Source: Berberis thunbergii
Lineage: Eukaryota > Streptophyta > Magnoliopsida > Ranunculales > Berberidaceae
Assembly (NCBI GenBank): GCA_003290165.1
Contig: QNQO01001169.1
Coordinates: forward strand, 248,001-312,000
Reading direction: 5' to 3'
Length of the DNA stretch: 64,000 bases
Each line of letters opens with the position of its first letter. The first letter of the stretch is position 1. This document shows positions 34,887 to 46,800 of the stretch, one piece after another. The notes under the pieces are model-generated. The model saw only the letters and a list, made by a program, of their open reading frames with translations, did no database searches and was not told the DNA's origin. A program made the position numbers and the translations under genes.

Positions 34887-37800
34887 TATACGCCAAAAGT
34901 GAGTAAACTCTCATATCAACAACAAAGTAATAAATTTGTTGAAGGAAACAAAACATGATTAAAAACATACTGAACTTTACTTCGATGATAAACAAAAATA
35001 AATTAATGAATTCAAAGATTAAAAGAAAACATAAATATCTTGAAATGAAACATGTTGATTGATGAAGTGATTAAGTCATGTATACTGAAATGCGAAAGAC
35101 ATTCATAAGCATAAGCATTTGGAGGGAAATGAAATACTAAGCCACATGGATAGCAATATCCAATATGTGATCGAACTTCTAAGGCATATAAGTGCTCCAC
35201 ATGCGCAGACATTTTAAGGGACACAAATAGGTATGAATTAATTTTAAGAGTATGTTTGATCTGAGAACACTTGTATAGGAAGTTATCTAGGCTTCACTGA
35301 TAATTTAGAAACCAGAAGTGAAGTACCTATTGCATAAGGAGTGAAGCATTTAAAAGAAAGGTATCAGAAGGCATGCAAATTATGGAAGCTAAATAAAGTG
35401 GGTTGAATTTCGAAGGCATGTGAAGAATAGCAGAGTGCAGGGGAGCTCCTTTAGATATGGTAATTTTCAACAAAAATATCACATTGAATAGATATTCTGA
35501 GCCCAGTGATAAATGCCAAATGTTGTCATTTATAGTATTATATTATTGACATTTTGATAGGAACCTGTATGCAATTAGAAAGGAACACTTAGTATTCTAA
35601 GTAAAAACAGGATGCTAATAAGAAATTGAGAAAGAGTAAATTGTATTGATAATAGGTAATAATCTAGGATTTTGAGAGCCTGGTCTCTCCACTCTATTAC
35701 AATATTTTCTACTTGCCTTCCCTACTCCCATACCTTCCCCTTTTATAGTTAATGCTCCTACTATACTGACCACAAAAAAAAAAAAAACAACTCAACTAAC
35801 AAACTTGACACCTCAGCTTCTATTCCCTTCTAGTAAATTCTAGTAGTTCCTCGATCCTTCTTCCTCCTTGCATAAGTGAATTTGATTTTGGGCCTATCAA
35901 TAACCCCCCCCCCCCCCCCCCCCCCAATGAACTTTCACATTGTCCTCAAGGTAGAAGGTTGGAAATTGTGTGCGAATTAGATCGAACTCCTCCCATGTGG
36001 ATTCCAAATCAGGAAGATCTTTCCATTTGATGAGAACCTCCAACATGCCATGGGAATTGTATCGCAGTTTCAATGCCTCAGCTGGTTCAACACGCCATTC
36101 CAGCTCATCAGACAGCAGAGATGGGAGCTGTTGAGGCACACATTCCCGGCCCAGGGCTTGCCGCAACATGGAGATATGGAATATGAGGTGGATAGCGGAT
36201 GAGGCAGGTAAGTCCAACTTATATGTAACCTCTCCAATGCGTGCTATGACCTTGTAAGGGCCAAAATACCTTGGAGCCAACTTCTCATAGAGTTTCCGAG
36301 CCAACGAGTGTTGCCTATAGGGTTTGAGCTTTACATAAACCAAGTCACCCACAACAAAAATAATATCCCTGAGATGGCAATCAGCTGACTTGCGCATTTG
36401 GTGTTGAGCACGCAGTAAGTGTTGTTTTAATTCATCCAGTAAAGCATCGCGGTCCCTTATTTGTGACTTCACTGCTGAGTTAGTGGTTGAGTGCCCCTCC
36501 AGACGGATCAAAGGGGGAGGAGGCCGATTGTACACTACCTAGAAAGGAGTGGTGTTGGTGGCTGTGTGGAAGGATGTGTTGTACTAAAATTCAGCCTAAG
36601 GTAAATACTGACTCCATTTATTTGGTTTATCCCCTGCAAAGCACCTCAAGTATGTCTCAATGCTCCTATTAACGACCTCGGTTTGCCCATCCGTTTGAGA
36701 ATGGTATGCGGTACTATGTTTGAGAGTTGTGCCATATAGTTTGAACAACTATGCCAAAAAATGGCTCATGAAGACCTTATCGCGATCGGACACAATGGAT
36801 TTAGGGAAGCCATATAAGCGGACCACCTCTTTGATAAATAGGGCTGCCACTCCTAGGTTGTGAAAGGATGCTTGAGGGGAAGAAAATGCTCATATTTGCT
36901 CAGTCTGTCCACTACCACCAAAATGCAAGAATACCCCTCTAATGTGGGAAGTCTCCCAATGAAGTCCATGGATAAATTCTCCCAAACCTGATCGGGAATT
37001 GGCAGGGGCTGAAGTAAGCCTACCGGAGATAGGGCCATTGCTTTATTGCGTTGGCAAACGCCACAGTAGGCTACATATGATTGAACTTTTTTTTTCATGC
37101 CCACCCAATACACATCTTGCGACAGCCAGAAATAAGTCTTTAGCACCCCGGAATGGCCGCCGAGTGGGCTATCGTGATAAGCCTCCAACAATTTCACTAC
37201 CCATGGTGACGAAGGGAGAACTAGTCGACCTTGATATACTAGGCGGCCATGTGCCAACTGATATCCTACTGGAACTTCTTGACCAGCGAGCAATTTGGCA
37301 TAAATTGGGCCTAATACGGGGTCTAGCTGAACTTCATTGTGTAGAGCCACTAAATCGGTTACCCAGGAGCACTCACAGTTGTGGGCTGGCGGGACAGCGC
37401 ATCAGCTGCCTTGTTCTCGATCCCAGAGCGGTATTCGATGTCAAAATGATAGCCCAACAGTTTGAAGAGCCAACGCTGATGTTCCTCTACCACTAAGCAC
37501 TGATCCAACAAGTATTTCAAACTTTTTTGATCAGTGTGAACCAGGAAGCGGGGTCCCAAGAGGTACGGCCACCACTTTTGAACTGCCAACACAATGGCCA
37601 TTAGTTCCCGTTCATAAACTGATTTCACCCTAGCCCGTGCTCCCAATACTTGGCTAAAATATGCCACCAGGTGGTGGTCTTGCATCAACACGGCACCCAA
37701 CCCTGTCCCTAAGGCGTCGTCTTCGATGACAAATAATTTTGAAAAATCGGGTAAAGCTAAGATTGGTAAACTCACCATGGCTTCTTTTAGCCTAGAGAAG

Positions 37801-40800
37801 GCTTCTTGTGCCTTGTCGTTCCACCCCATACTGTCGTTTTTGAGTAACTCCGTAAGAGGAGCTGCAATCTGGCCATACCTCTTCACAAATTTTCTATAGT
37901 AGCCCGTGAGACCCAAGAAGCCCCATAGTTCCTTGAGGTTAGTAGGAACCGGCCAGGATTGCATTGCTGCTATTTTTTATGGATCCGCAGCCACACCTGA
38001 AGTGGACACTATATGCCCCAAATATTCCAACTCGAGCTGACCAAATAAACACTTACGATGATTTACGAATAATGAGTGTTGACGTAGAGAGGCCAACACA
38101 ATTTGCAGGTGTCGCGCATGTTCGTCTTCATTCTTGCTATAGACCAAGATGTCGTCAAAAAATACTAAAACAAACTTACGCAAAAACTTCTTGAAGACGT
38201 CGTTCATTAAGGCTTGGAAAGTGGTTGGTGCATTGGTCAAACCAAACGGCATGACGAGGAACTCATAATGCCCTTCGTGAGTCCGAAATGCAGTTTTGGG
38301 AACATCTTGTGGCCGCACGCGAATTTGATGATAGCCTGATTTCAAATCTAATTTCAAATAAATAACGTTCCCCTGTAACTCATCTAGCAACTCCTCAATG
38401 ATTAGAATCGAAAACTTGTCAGATATTGTAGCACGATTGAGAGCCCGATAATCAACACAAAAACACCAGCTACCATCCTTTTTCTTGACAAGCAAAATAG
38501 GGCTTGAAAATGGACTGCGGCTGGGTTGTATAATTCCCGCTGCTAGCATTTCCCTAACCAGCTTTTCGATCTCATCTTTCTGGACTTGAGGGTAGCGGTA
38601 AGGCCGAATGCTGATAGGGGCAGTTCCTTCCTTAAAAACAATGGCATGATCACAGCTTCGTTGAGGAGGCAGACTCAAGACATCAGAGTACTGTGCCAGT
38701 ACCTTAGCAACACTAGGGAAGAGAGGTATTTTTCCCATGTCATTTCCTTGGTCCTCTAAGGTCATAGCCCCGAACTCCAGTAGTACCCCATGCCCTTCAT
38801 GGCGAATGGCGCGAACCAAGGCTTTCAGGGACACTTCTGTGCGACACAGGCTTGGATCTCCTCGGAGAGTGACCGGGGTCCTTCCCACCGTGAACTTCAT
38901 CACTAGGGCCTTCCAATTGATGTGCATAACCCCAAGTTTCTCCAGCCATTGCATCCCTAAAATCACGTCAGCCCCGCCTAATTCCAGAGGAAGAAAATCC
39001 TCAACCACTTCAATTTCGGGAAGAGAGAACACCACCTCCTTACAAATCCCCTCCGTCCATACTGAATCCCCCGTCCCCATTAAAACCCCATAGCTGAAAC
39101 AAGCAAATGGCACAAAAGAAGATCGAAGCATTGGAAGAAAGAATGGAAATGGCGCAAGGTGAGTGGCAGCATGAATTAGACTCAGTAATATCCTTTGAAA
39201 ATACTATATTTTCACTCATGGTTAAGTTGTATTTGCAAAATGTATACTTCAAGAAATTTAAAATGATATTGCATGTTACAAGTGTCGAATCTCCAAATTT
39301 ATACTTTGTAGTCCTTGAACGTTTTTTTAATGAACTAATATGTGTTTTTAGTTTCAAGAACAAAAGCAAAATGACAAGATCATGTCAGTACACTTGAACA
39401 CACTTTTTGCAAGCAATCAGACCGTAAATACAAATTCCATCAAATTCAAACATGTGCGCTTGGGAGCCCCGCTGGCAAGTGCGAACCCAATATTAATTTC
39501 AACCAAAATAAGATTTTGCTCAAAAGGATCCATGGTGGGATAGTTGTTAGTATCGTATGATACATGAGAGGTATGTATGATATGATACACATTTCGGTGG
39601 TTTCATTAGGGATTGGGTTAGTGATTCAATTTTTGCATGAATCAATTTATACACCACCGATTCCATACAATACATAGATAGATTTTATATGCAACCGTAC
39701 CAGATCTGGTTATGTTTTTAGACTTTTTTGTTTTTTATCTTTGCTAAAAACCTAAATTGAAGTATTCCAATGTGCTCTAAAGGCTATGTGGAGGGGAAAA
39801 TAAGGTATTTAAACACACTTCTAAACTTCTTATTTTAAGGATAAAATGGTTTTAGAGGTTATGGTTTACACCAAAATCCGGATAGCTTTTTCTACGAACC
39901 TTTGATTTTCATTCCGTATGTTGCAAACCTTTTCTACACATGGAGGATCAAGGGGTACAAATGTTTAAGATTTTTTTTCTTTTGAAGAAAATGACATTGA
40001 AGACTTCAATTTCTCTACTTCCCAACTAGACCGGTAACTTCTCTCAACTCTTTTTTTTCTTTTACTTTTAATTTACTATAAGAAATTTAAAAAAAAAGCC
40101 TTAAAAGCATTAAGGCCCTAATATCAATATTTGTTACTCCAAACTGTAAAAGAATAATACACATTGTTTAATAACTTCACTATAAACTGTAAAAAGGTTA
40201 GGACTCATGGTTATGCAAGTCTAAATCACTAAATGAATCATATGTGAATCCCCTTACTCCCCGGTTGGAAAGTTTTTCTTCCTTTTGTTTCTAACGGATC
40301 CCTTTCCTAATTTCGTTGATTAAAAAAAAATAAGGAGCCCAATGTGACACCCTGTGTAATGCATACCCCGAAGTTGTGGTCATGCTCATTTGGTTGGGAG
40401 CACTGTGCTGCAGACAACCAGTCACATAAGTAACTCAAGTTGTTCCTATCTTATTACCATTATGGGAAAACATCAATAGCTAATCATTTTCCTGCCATAC
40501 TTCAAAATGAATGAGAAGTATACCGCAGCGGGAACAAAGTGCGTTGCAAGGCCACAGACAAGTATTTCGGCACCATCCAACCTTGTACCTGTAAGCCCAA
40601 GATATTCACCTGGCAAGAAAATTCAACATCTGTTATAATAAGCACAACAAAATCATACACCAATACATCAGACACGAGTATAACTTCACAATTTCAGCAA
40701 TTAAGGACCACCCAATTTATCATTCAGTTGAATGTAAGGAGAAAATTGTGTATGCCAATCAAAAGTTAAACAATCCCAATAATATTTAAAAGGTCAAATT

Positions 40801-43800
40801 CCTTCTTCTCTATTGACCAATGAACTCATTACATTTAGTCTTTACTTGTAACCTAGAAGTGATTACAAAAGAAATCCTAAGAAACATGCTAGAGGTGGAA
40901 CAATAAAATAAACCTTAAACCTAGATGATAATATGCATACTCACACCAATTATTACATCAACCACCCCCTCTTTAGAAAAGCTCGCCATCAACCCTCTTG
41001 AGAAATGATTCCTTTTAACTTCAGCTTCAGAAGTGCAAACAGGTGGCCTCAGAATCTGTAGATTCTGTCCAAACAAGGTCAACAAAAGATAGCTAATGCT
41101 GCAGCGGCACAAAGTAAGTCATGGCCGTACATAAGCTCCTTCATATGGATGGACTCAATGCTTTGGTATTTTTCAAGTATTTGTCGAGTATAACCTTGCA
41201 TTTGGAAGCAAGGGATTTGAATAGAATCCAAGAAGGGGAGACCTGTGACGTGAAATTTTTGGAAGCGTTGGATCCTGAAGATGAATAGATTATCGAGAAG
41301 GCGAGTCTCATTCTACCCAAAGACACTCAATGAATGAATGTGCATGAAGCTTTTGATGCAATGCCAATGTCGACATCTAGGAATAGCTTAAACAACTATT
41401 TCAAGTTATTTAGAATAGATTTAAACAATTGTGATGGTGAAATCATGGAAATTTTGCTTTATTGATGAATCAACTTATCCAATTGAATTTTCTTTTTAGG
41501 TCCAAGGGAAAAAAAGGATGGTGTCATCCCAAAACCTTATAGATGAAGATTATGAGGAGGAAGATGATGAAGAATAAGATGAGGATGTTGGCAATGAAGA
41601 TGATGGGGATGACTTCATGCAATATTTGACTACAAGTATTTGACTATCTATTTAGTATTTAACATGTAGTCATGTTTTGTATATGGTGTCCGTTAAACAT
41701 GTTTCAGGTGCCTAAGTTCATACTTTCTAGTTTTATTTTTGAGGATACAAAGTGACATGTGCTCTTTAATTTCAATATTGATAGTACTTGTTTGTATATG
41801 TTACACAAGTACTATACAAGGGAAAGTGTTTTTTGGACCTACAAACTGCAAGAATAATGTGTGAAATTTAGATGTAAACTAGAGGACTAACACCTCCTCT
41901 TCTATGTAAGCATTAGTAACAATAATGTTAGATATTGTATGTGTACAAGAGCATTAGTCACCCTTTGAATATGTTTGAAGAATTAAAGACTAAAGATTAA
42001 ACAACTTTCGTAGCATTGGATCATTTTGGAATAAATGGAACCGTCATGGGTTGTAAATATATTTATGTATATGTTTTCAAACCAATTGATTCATTCAATA
42101 AGATCTTGTACCCTATCCAATCAATCATTTTGTTTGTTGATTCAAACAATTTATATCAGTGTTTTAAAAAACATTAGGCGGTGGGCGGGTGGCGAGCAGG
42201 GAACTAGCGCCCAAAGGACTAGGTGGAGCCTAGGCGAGGGCCTAGGCGGTTATTTATTTATTATAATATATAAATAATAAAAGTTCAGCATAATAACATA
42301 TATATTACTTCCAATTCAATGCTAAGATACATGTGCAAAATGTATAAGAATAATAGTCTTTATTTTTTTCCAAACTAGAAGTATAAAAAAAATAATAAAA
42401 AAATTATATAATAATAATAATAAAACCCGCCTAGACCTTTTTTAAGAATATTGATTTATATCCACTATACAATTATGGCATGTAATAAGAACCTCTATCA
42501 AGGACAATGGAATATCTTACTTCAAGAAGTTTTAATAATATGATTAAATATGACTAGGGCTGTTCAAAGTCCTCTTTTAAAGATAGTAACTGTTCAAAAT
42601 CCTGTCCTCTTTTAATCTGCAACACAGCCAGGACCTTATCTTTTTCAGGTGTTGCCAGAATTATTTTAAGAATAATAACTACTAGAAACACATATAATAT
42701 ATGATGAAGTAGATAAATTGGCATTACCGAAGAAGCCAGGAAGTCTGGACAAAAAATATGATGCACCAACATCTGGGAATAGTCCCAGTGCTGTTTCTGG
42801 CATGGCAAAAACCTGTTAAAAAAAAGTAAATTTAAATATGATAACCACATGAAATGCAATCTCATAAGATGATAAAATATGGGAGGGAATTAAACAAATA
42901 AAAGAACCGTGATACATATGACTGCCTTGTTTAGAGGAGGTATCGGAGTAAGGTTCTATAGACTTGGAAATTTATCAGATTAAAATGATGCAAGTTGCTT
43001 AAGCTTATCATATAATTACATACATAGCATACTACAACCTAGAGTTCAACCATGTGGTTGGACAAAGTAACGGCACTAAGACAACAGATTACTGAGAGAG
43101 ACTGAAAATTGAACAGAAAAGACATAAGAGCAGAGACTGACAAAAAGCTAGTCCATCAGTGAAACCATCAAAGAAGCTCCCGGGTACAACAGGTGTCTCA
43201 GTGCTCTATAAAGTCAAAAGTCAATGAGGTTATCATGAGTTTTCAAAACCAAATATTAAACTAAAAATGAAACAGGAATCATAACTTTCCTAGAACGAAA
43301 ACGTAACTCTCTGATTAAACTGGTATAAACACCAGCACTTAATTAACCAACAACACTACCAGAAATTAGGAGCTGCTGCAGGGCTGGAATTAGACACTAC
43401 ATGGCACATTCTAGTTAACTAAAGAAGAATATTAAGGACGTGCGTGCAAATAACATAGCACGTCTCAGATGGAAAAGTTATTGATGTGGTTAGTGTTCTT
43501 TTGACAATTTCTTCATTGTTACCAGTACTAATGAAATTAAATAATGGGAAGGACAAGTACCGAGTTCTCTGTAGCAATGCGAAATCTACCATGTATTGAC
43601 GCTCCAGCTCCGCCTCCCAGAACAAGTCCATTAAGAATTGAAACCTTGAACAACAAGAAAACATTAGCTCATCAATAAGTAGTTTCAGAGTCCCTTATTG
43701 CTACATCAACATGACAGCTTAGTTAAAATATGTAAATAAATGAAGATGATGTTGTTGGAAGACTCGATATGAATATAATGTTTTAATAGCAGGCTTTAGA

Positions 43801-46800
43801 TACCTGAGGTTTACTATATGTTGCCATCAGATAATTAAGCCTGAACTCATCCCAGAAAAATTTGCACCTAACCTCCAATGACCTGAAAATTTTACACCAG
43901 CAACCAGATAATACAAACTCTAGTTTCATATTTGATTAATCTGGAAAATGAATCATATATTCTTATAAAAATCCTCCAACAGATGCATGAATCTCGTATT
44001 TCAGTCACTAAGCTCACCAAGAACCTTTACCTTCATTGATGACGCGAGCTACTGCCGAAACATCACCACCAGCACAAAAGGCCCTTCCCTTCCCCTGAAA
44101 TAGGATAACTAGAAAAATCAGTCTAGCAGTCATTGGAATATTGATAGGGCAGGGACAAACCAAATTTTTGGCCCATGAGCTAATAGAGTTTGACATTGTG
44201 TTGGGATCATTGCAATCCAAACAGCTGTAAGTGCACGACACTTTAAAATGAAAAATTGATTGATAGAGTTTAAAAATAAAAATAAAAATAAAATTCTTGC
44301 ATTTTGGATAGAGAAACAACTTAAGTGGACCAACCCAAATTCAACGTTAATATCTGGTGACGTGATCGGGGTCAACTTTGGTCGAACGGTTGGCAAGTTG
44401 ACCCACTTAACAATTCATGCTAGAAGGAATCAGGCTTACCCTCTTGTTGGGGAGTCACGCACGTGCAATTGCATGCACTCCTTGGTCCACTATACATAGC
44501 AACGATATTGGTCCCAACTTAAAATCACCTATCGAGCCTTCCATCTGAACCTAGGTGGTGTAGGTTTTTCCCAAAAGGCCTCGTTGCTATTAGAGAGTAG
44601 ACCACTTCCTTGTAAACTTTTGTGACAACTCTTCCTTACTTGACGTGGGACTATTCAAGTCAACATTGTTCCAATAATCTCCACATTTGGCGCGAATCGC
44701 CACACATCCTACAATCCATCCACCGGTCTGCAACATCTCGAAGTAGACCTCCTCGAGTCTCATGTGCAACCACGATCTTGTGGGTAGCACTCGGTGTACG
44801 GGTTTGACTATTCTCGGCATTGTTGGCTCCCCCTTAGTCGCAACCACCGCACTAACTCCACCTCCATCTTGTCCGAACTTTTAGGATACTTTCTCTTGGC
44901 AAAGATTTGGAATTTAATCTAGATCATTCATTCTGGTGGACCGCGCACCTGCGATGCTCTACTTGACTCGCTACCCTGCGCCTGATCCCCTGAACAATGT
45001 GTCGCATGCACATCCACTTTGCTAAGTTCCCGCCAAACCGTCGGCTCTGATACCACTTGTTGGGTGGTCTTGGGCCTCTCTCAACCCCAAAAGCTAGCTC
45101 ATGAGGTGAGGTTTTCCCTCACACTTATAAACCACTAAACCCAACAATCTTGCCCTCAAACATCGGGCCTTTGGTCGGCTAACCTTCGACCAGTCTCTCC
45201 CTTGTGGTTATTGGGCCGAAATGTTGTAACCCGCGCTCTGATACCACTTGTTGGGGCATCGCGCACGTGCAATTGCGTGCACCCCTTGGTCCACTATACG
45301 TAGCAATGATATTGTCTCAACTTAAACACCACATATCGGGCCTTCCATCTTGGCCTAGGTGGTATGGGATTTTCCCCAAAAGGCGTTGTTGCTATTAGAG
45401 AGTGGACCACTTCCTTATAAACTTTTGTGACAACTCTTCCTTGATGTGGAACTATTCAAGTCAACACTTTTTCAACAATCTCCACATTTGGCGTGAATCG
45501 TCACACATCCTTCAATCCATCCACCAGTCTGCAACATCTCGAAGTACCCCTCGTCCTCGAGTCTCATGTGCAACTACGATCCTGTGGGTAGTACTTGGTG
45601 TACGGCTCGACTATTCCCAGTGTTGTTGGCTCCCCCTTAGTCACAACCACCGCACTAACTCTACCTCCACCACCAATGGTGTTATGGCCTAGTGGTTAGG
45701 GCTGTGTGGGTTTGTCCCCCACGTCCTAGCTTCGAATTCCACCTGCGGCATGGTTACTTTCTAATGGGTGTTGACCTATAGGTCACCCAGTTGATAGGTT
45801 ATGGAATTCTTAAAAAATACAGCTTGCCTTTCAAAAAAAAAAAAAACTCCACCTCCACCTTGTCCGAACTTGTAGGATACCTTCTCTTGGCAAGGATCTG
45901 GAACCGAATCCGGATCATTCATCTGGTGGACCGCGCACCTGCGATGCTCTACCTGGCTTGCTACCCTGCGCCGGATCCTCTGAACAATGTCATCTGCACC
46001 TCCACCTCGTCAAGTCCCCGCCAAACCGTCGGCTTTGATACCACTTGTTGGATGATTTTGGGTTTCTCTCAACCCCAAAAGCTAACTCATGAGGTGAGAC
46101 TTTCCCTTACACTAATAAACCGACCACCAGCCCCTTCCACAACCGATGTGGGACCAAACCCAACACCTCTAACCAGTCGGTCCAACCTGAGTTGCACCCT
46201 ACATACAAAGCACAATGAAGTTGCATTGAAGGTTTTTTTTTTTTTTTTTTAATTCAAATCTGTTTTGGGTCCTAACAGTGAACTTAGTCTTTAGTTGATT
46301 TTAGCTGTCTTCCATTCAACTTTAGTGTCCATCCAGATTTTTAACAAATAACACATCTCCTGGAAGCTTCTCTTATTGCTTCTATAGATGTCATCTCATG
46401 CATTTTGTTGTCATTTCTAGAGCCCTATACAAGTTAGCAATCCATGTTCTAATAATCATAATTTCCACATACTGAGAGTAGCCCACCTTACGGATGTAGG
46501 CTTTGGAGAGCTATCGCAAAATTCAGATTTAAATTTCAGCAACACATTCGGTTGGTGACATGAAGACTTTGGAGGGACAGATGGATAGGGGATGGAATTT
46601 CCAATTGTGTGTAATCTAAATGATTGGGAAATCAACAGGGCTATAGAGTTTATCTCAATCCTGAAAGGGACTCAAATCAGTAATAACTGAGTGGAGTTGG
46701 GACTCATGGGCGCATATTCACTCTTGACGATTAAGCAGAACGAGGACCACTTGCCCTCACACATCTTCTTCCATTGTTCCTTCTCGAAAAAAGATGTAGA

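Larger units (their letters stand above)
34195..40523 (-). other. CHY1 intron 8 (6.3 kb), carrying a Ty3/gypsy remnant
   Basis: The gypsy element occupies 35555-39200. The rest (34195-35554 and 39200-40523) shows an AT microsatellite (34864-34890) and otherwise nothing recognisable. Confidence 0.6.
44445..46165 (-). mobile_element. Compound TRIM (terminal-repeat retrotransposon in miniature), tandemly duplicated
   Basis: Two kinds of short LTR alternate. Z: 44445-44676 and 45249-45477 (about 230 bp). X: 45058-45146 and 46046-46165 (89 and 120 bp, minus strand starting TGTTGGGTTTGGTCCCACATCGG-like). Met-tRNA primer sites (AGTGGTATCAGAGC on minus) follow both X LTRs and Z 45249. The order on minus is X-PBS-Y-Z-PBS-W-X-PBS-Y-Z, period about 800 bp once the SINE is removed. 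The whole block is bounded by the 5-mer CCTCT (44440-44444, 46166-46170). No protein coding, as expected of TRIMs. Confidence 0.8.

Noticed and set aside
36999..37496. 165-residue plus-strand open frame
   Set aside because: It is antisense to the integrase and RNase H coding sequence of the chromovirus.
38737..39093. 118-residue plus-strand open frame
   Set aside because: Antisense to the protease/RT region of the same element; no domain.
45791..46252. 153-residue plus-strand frame
   Set aside because: It runs from the SINE tail through TRIM non-coding DNA.
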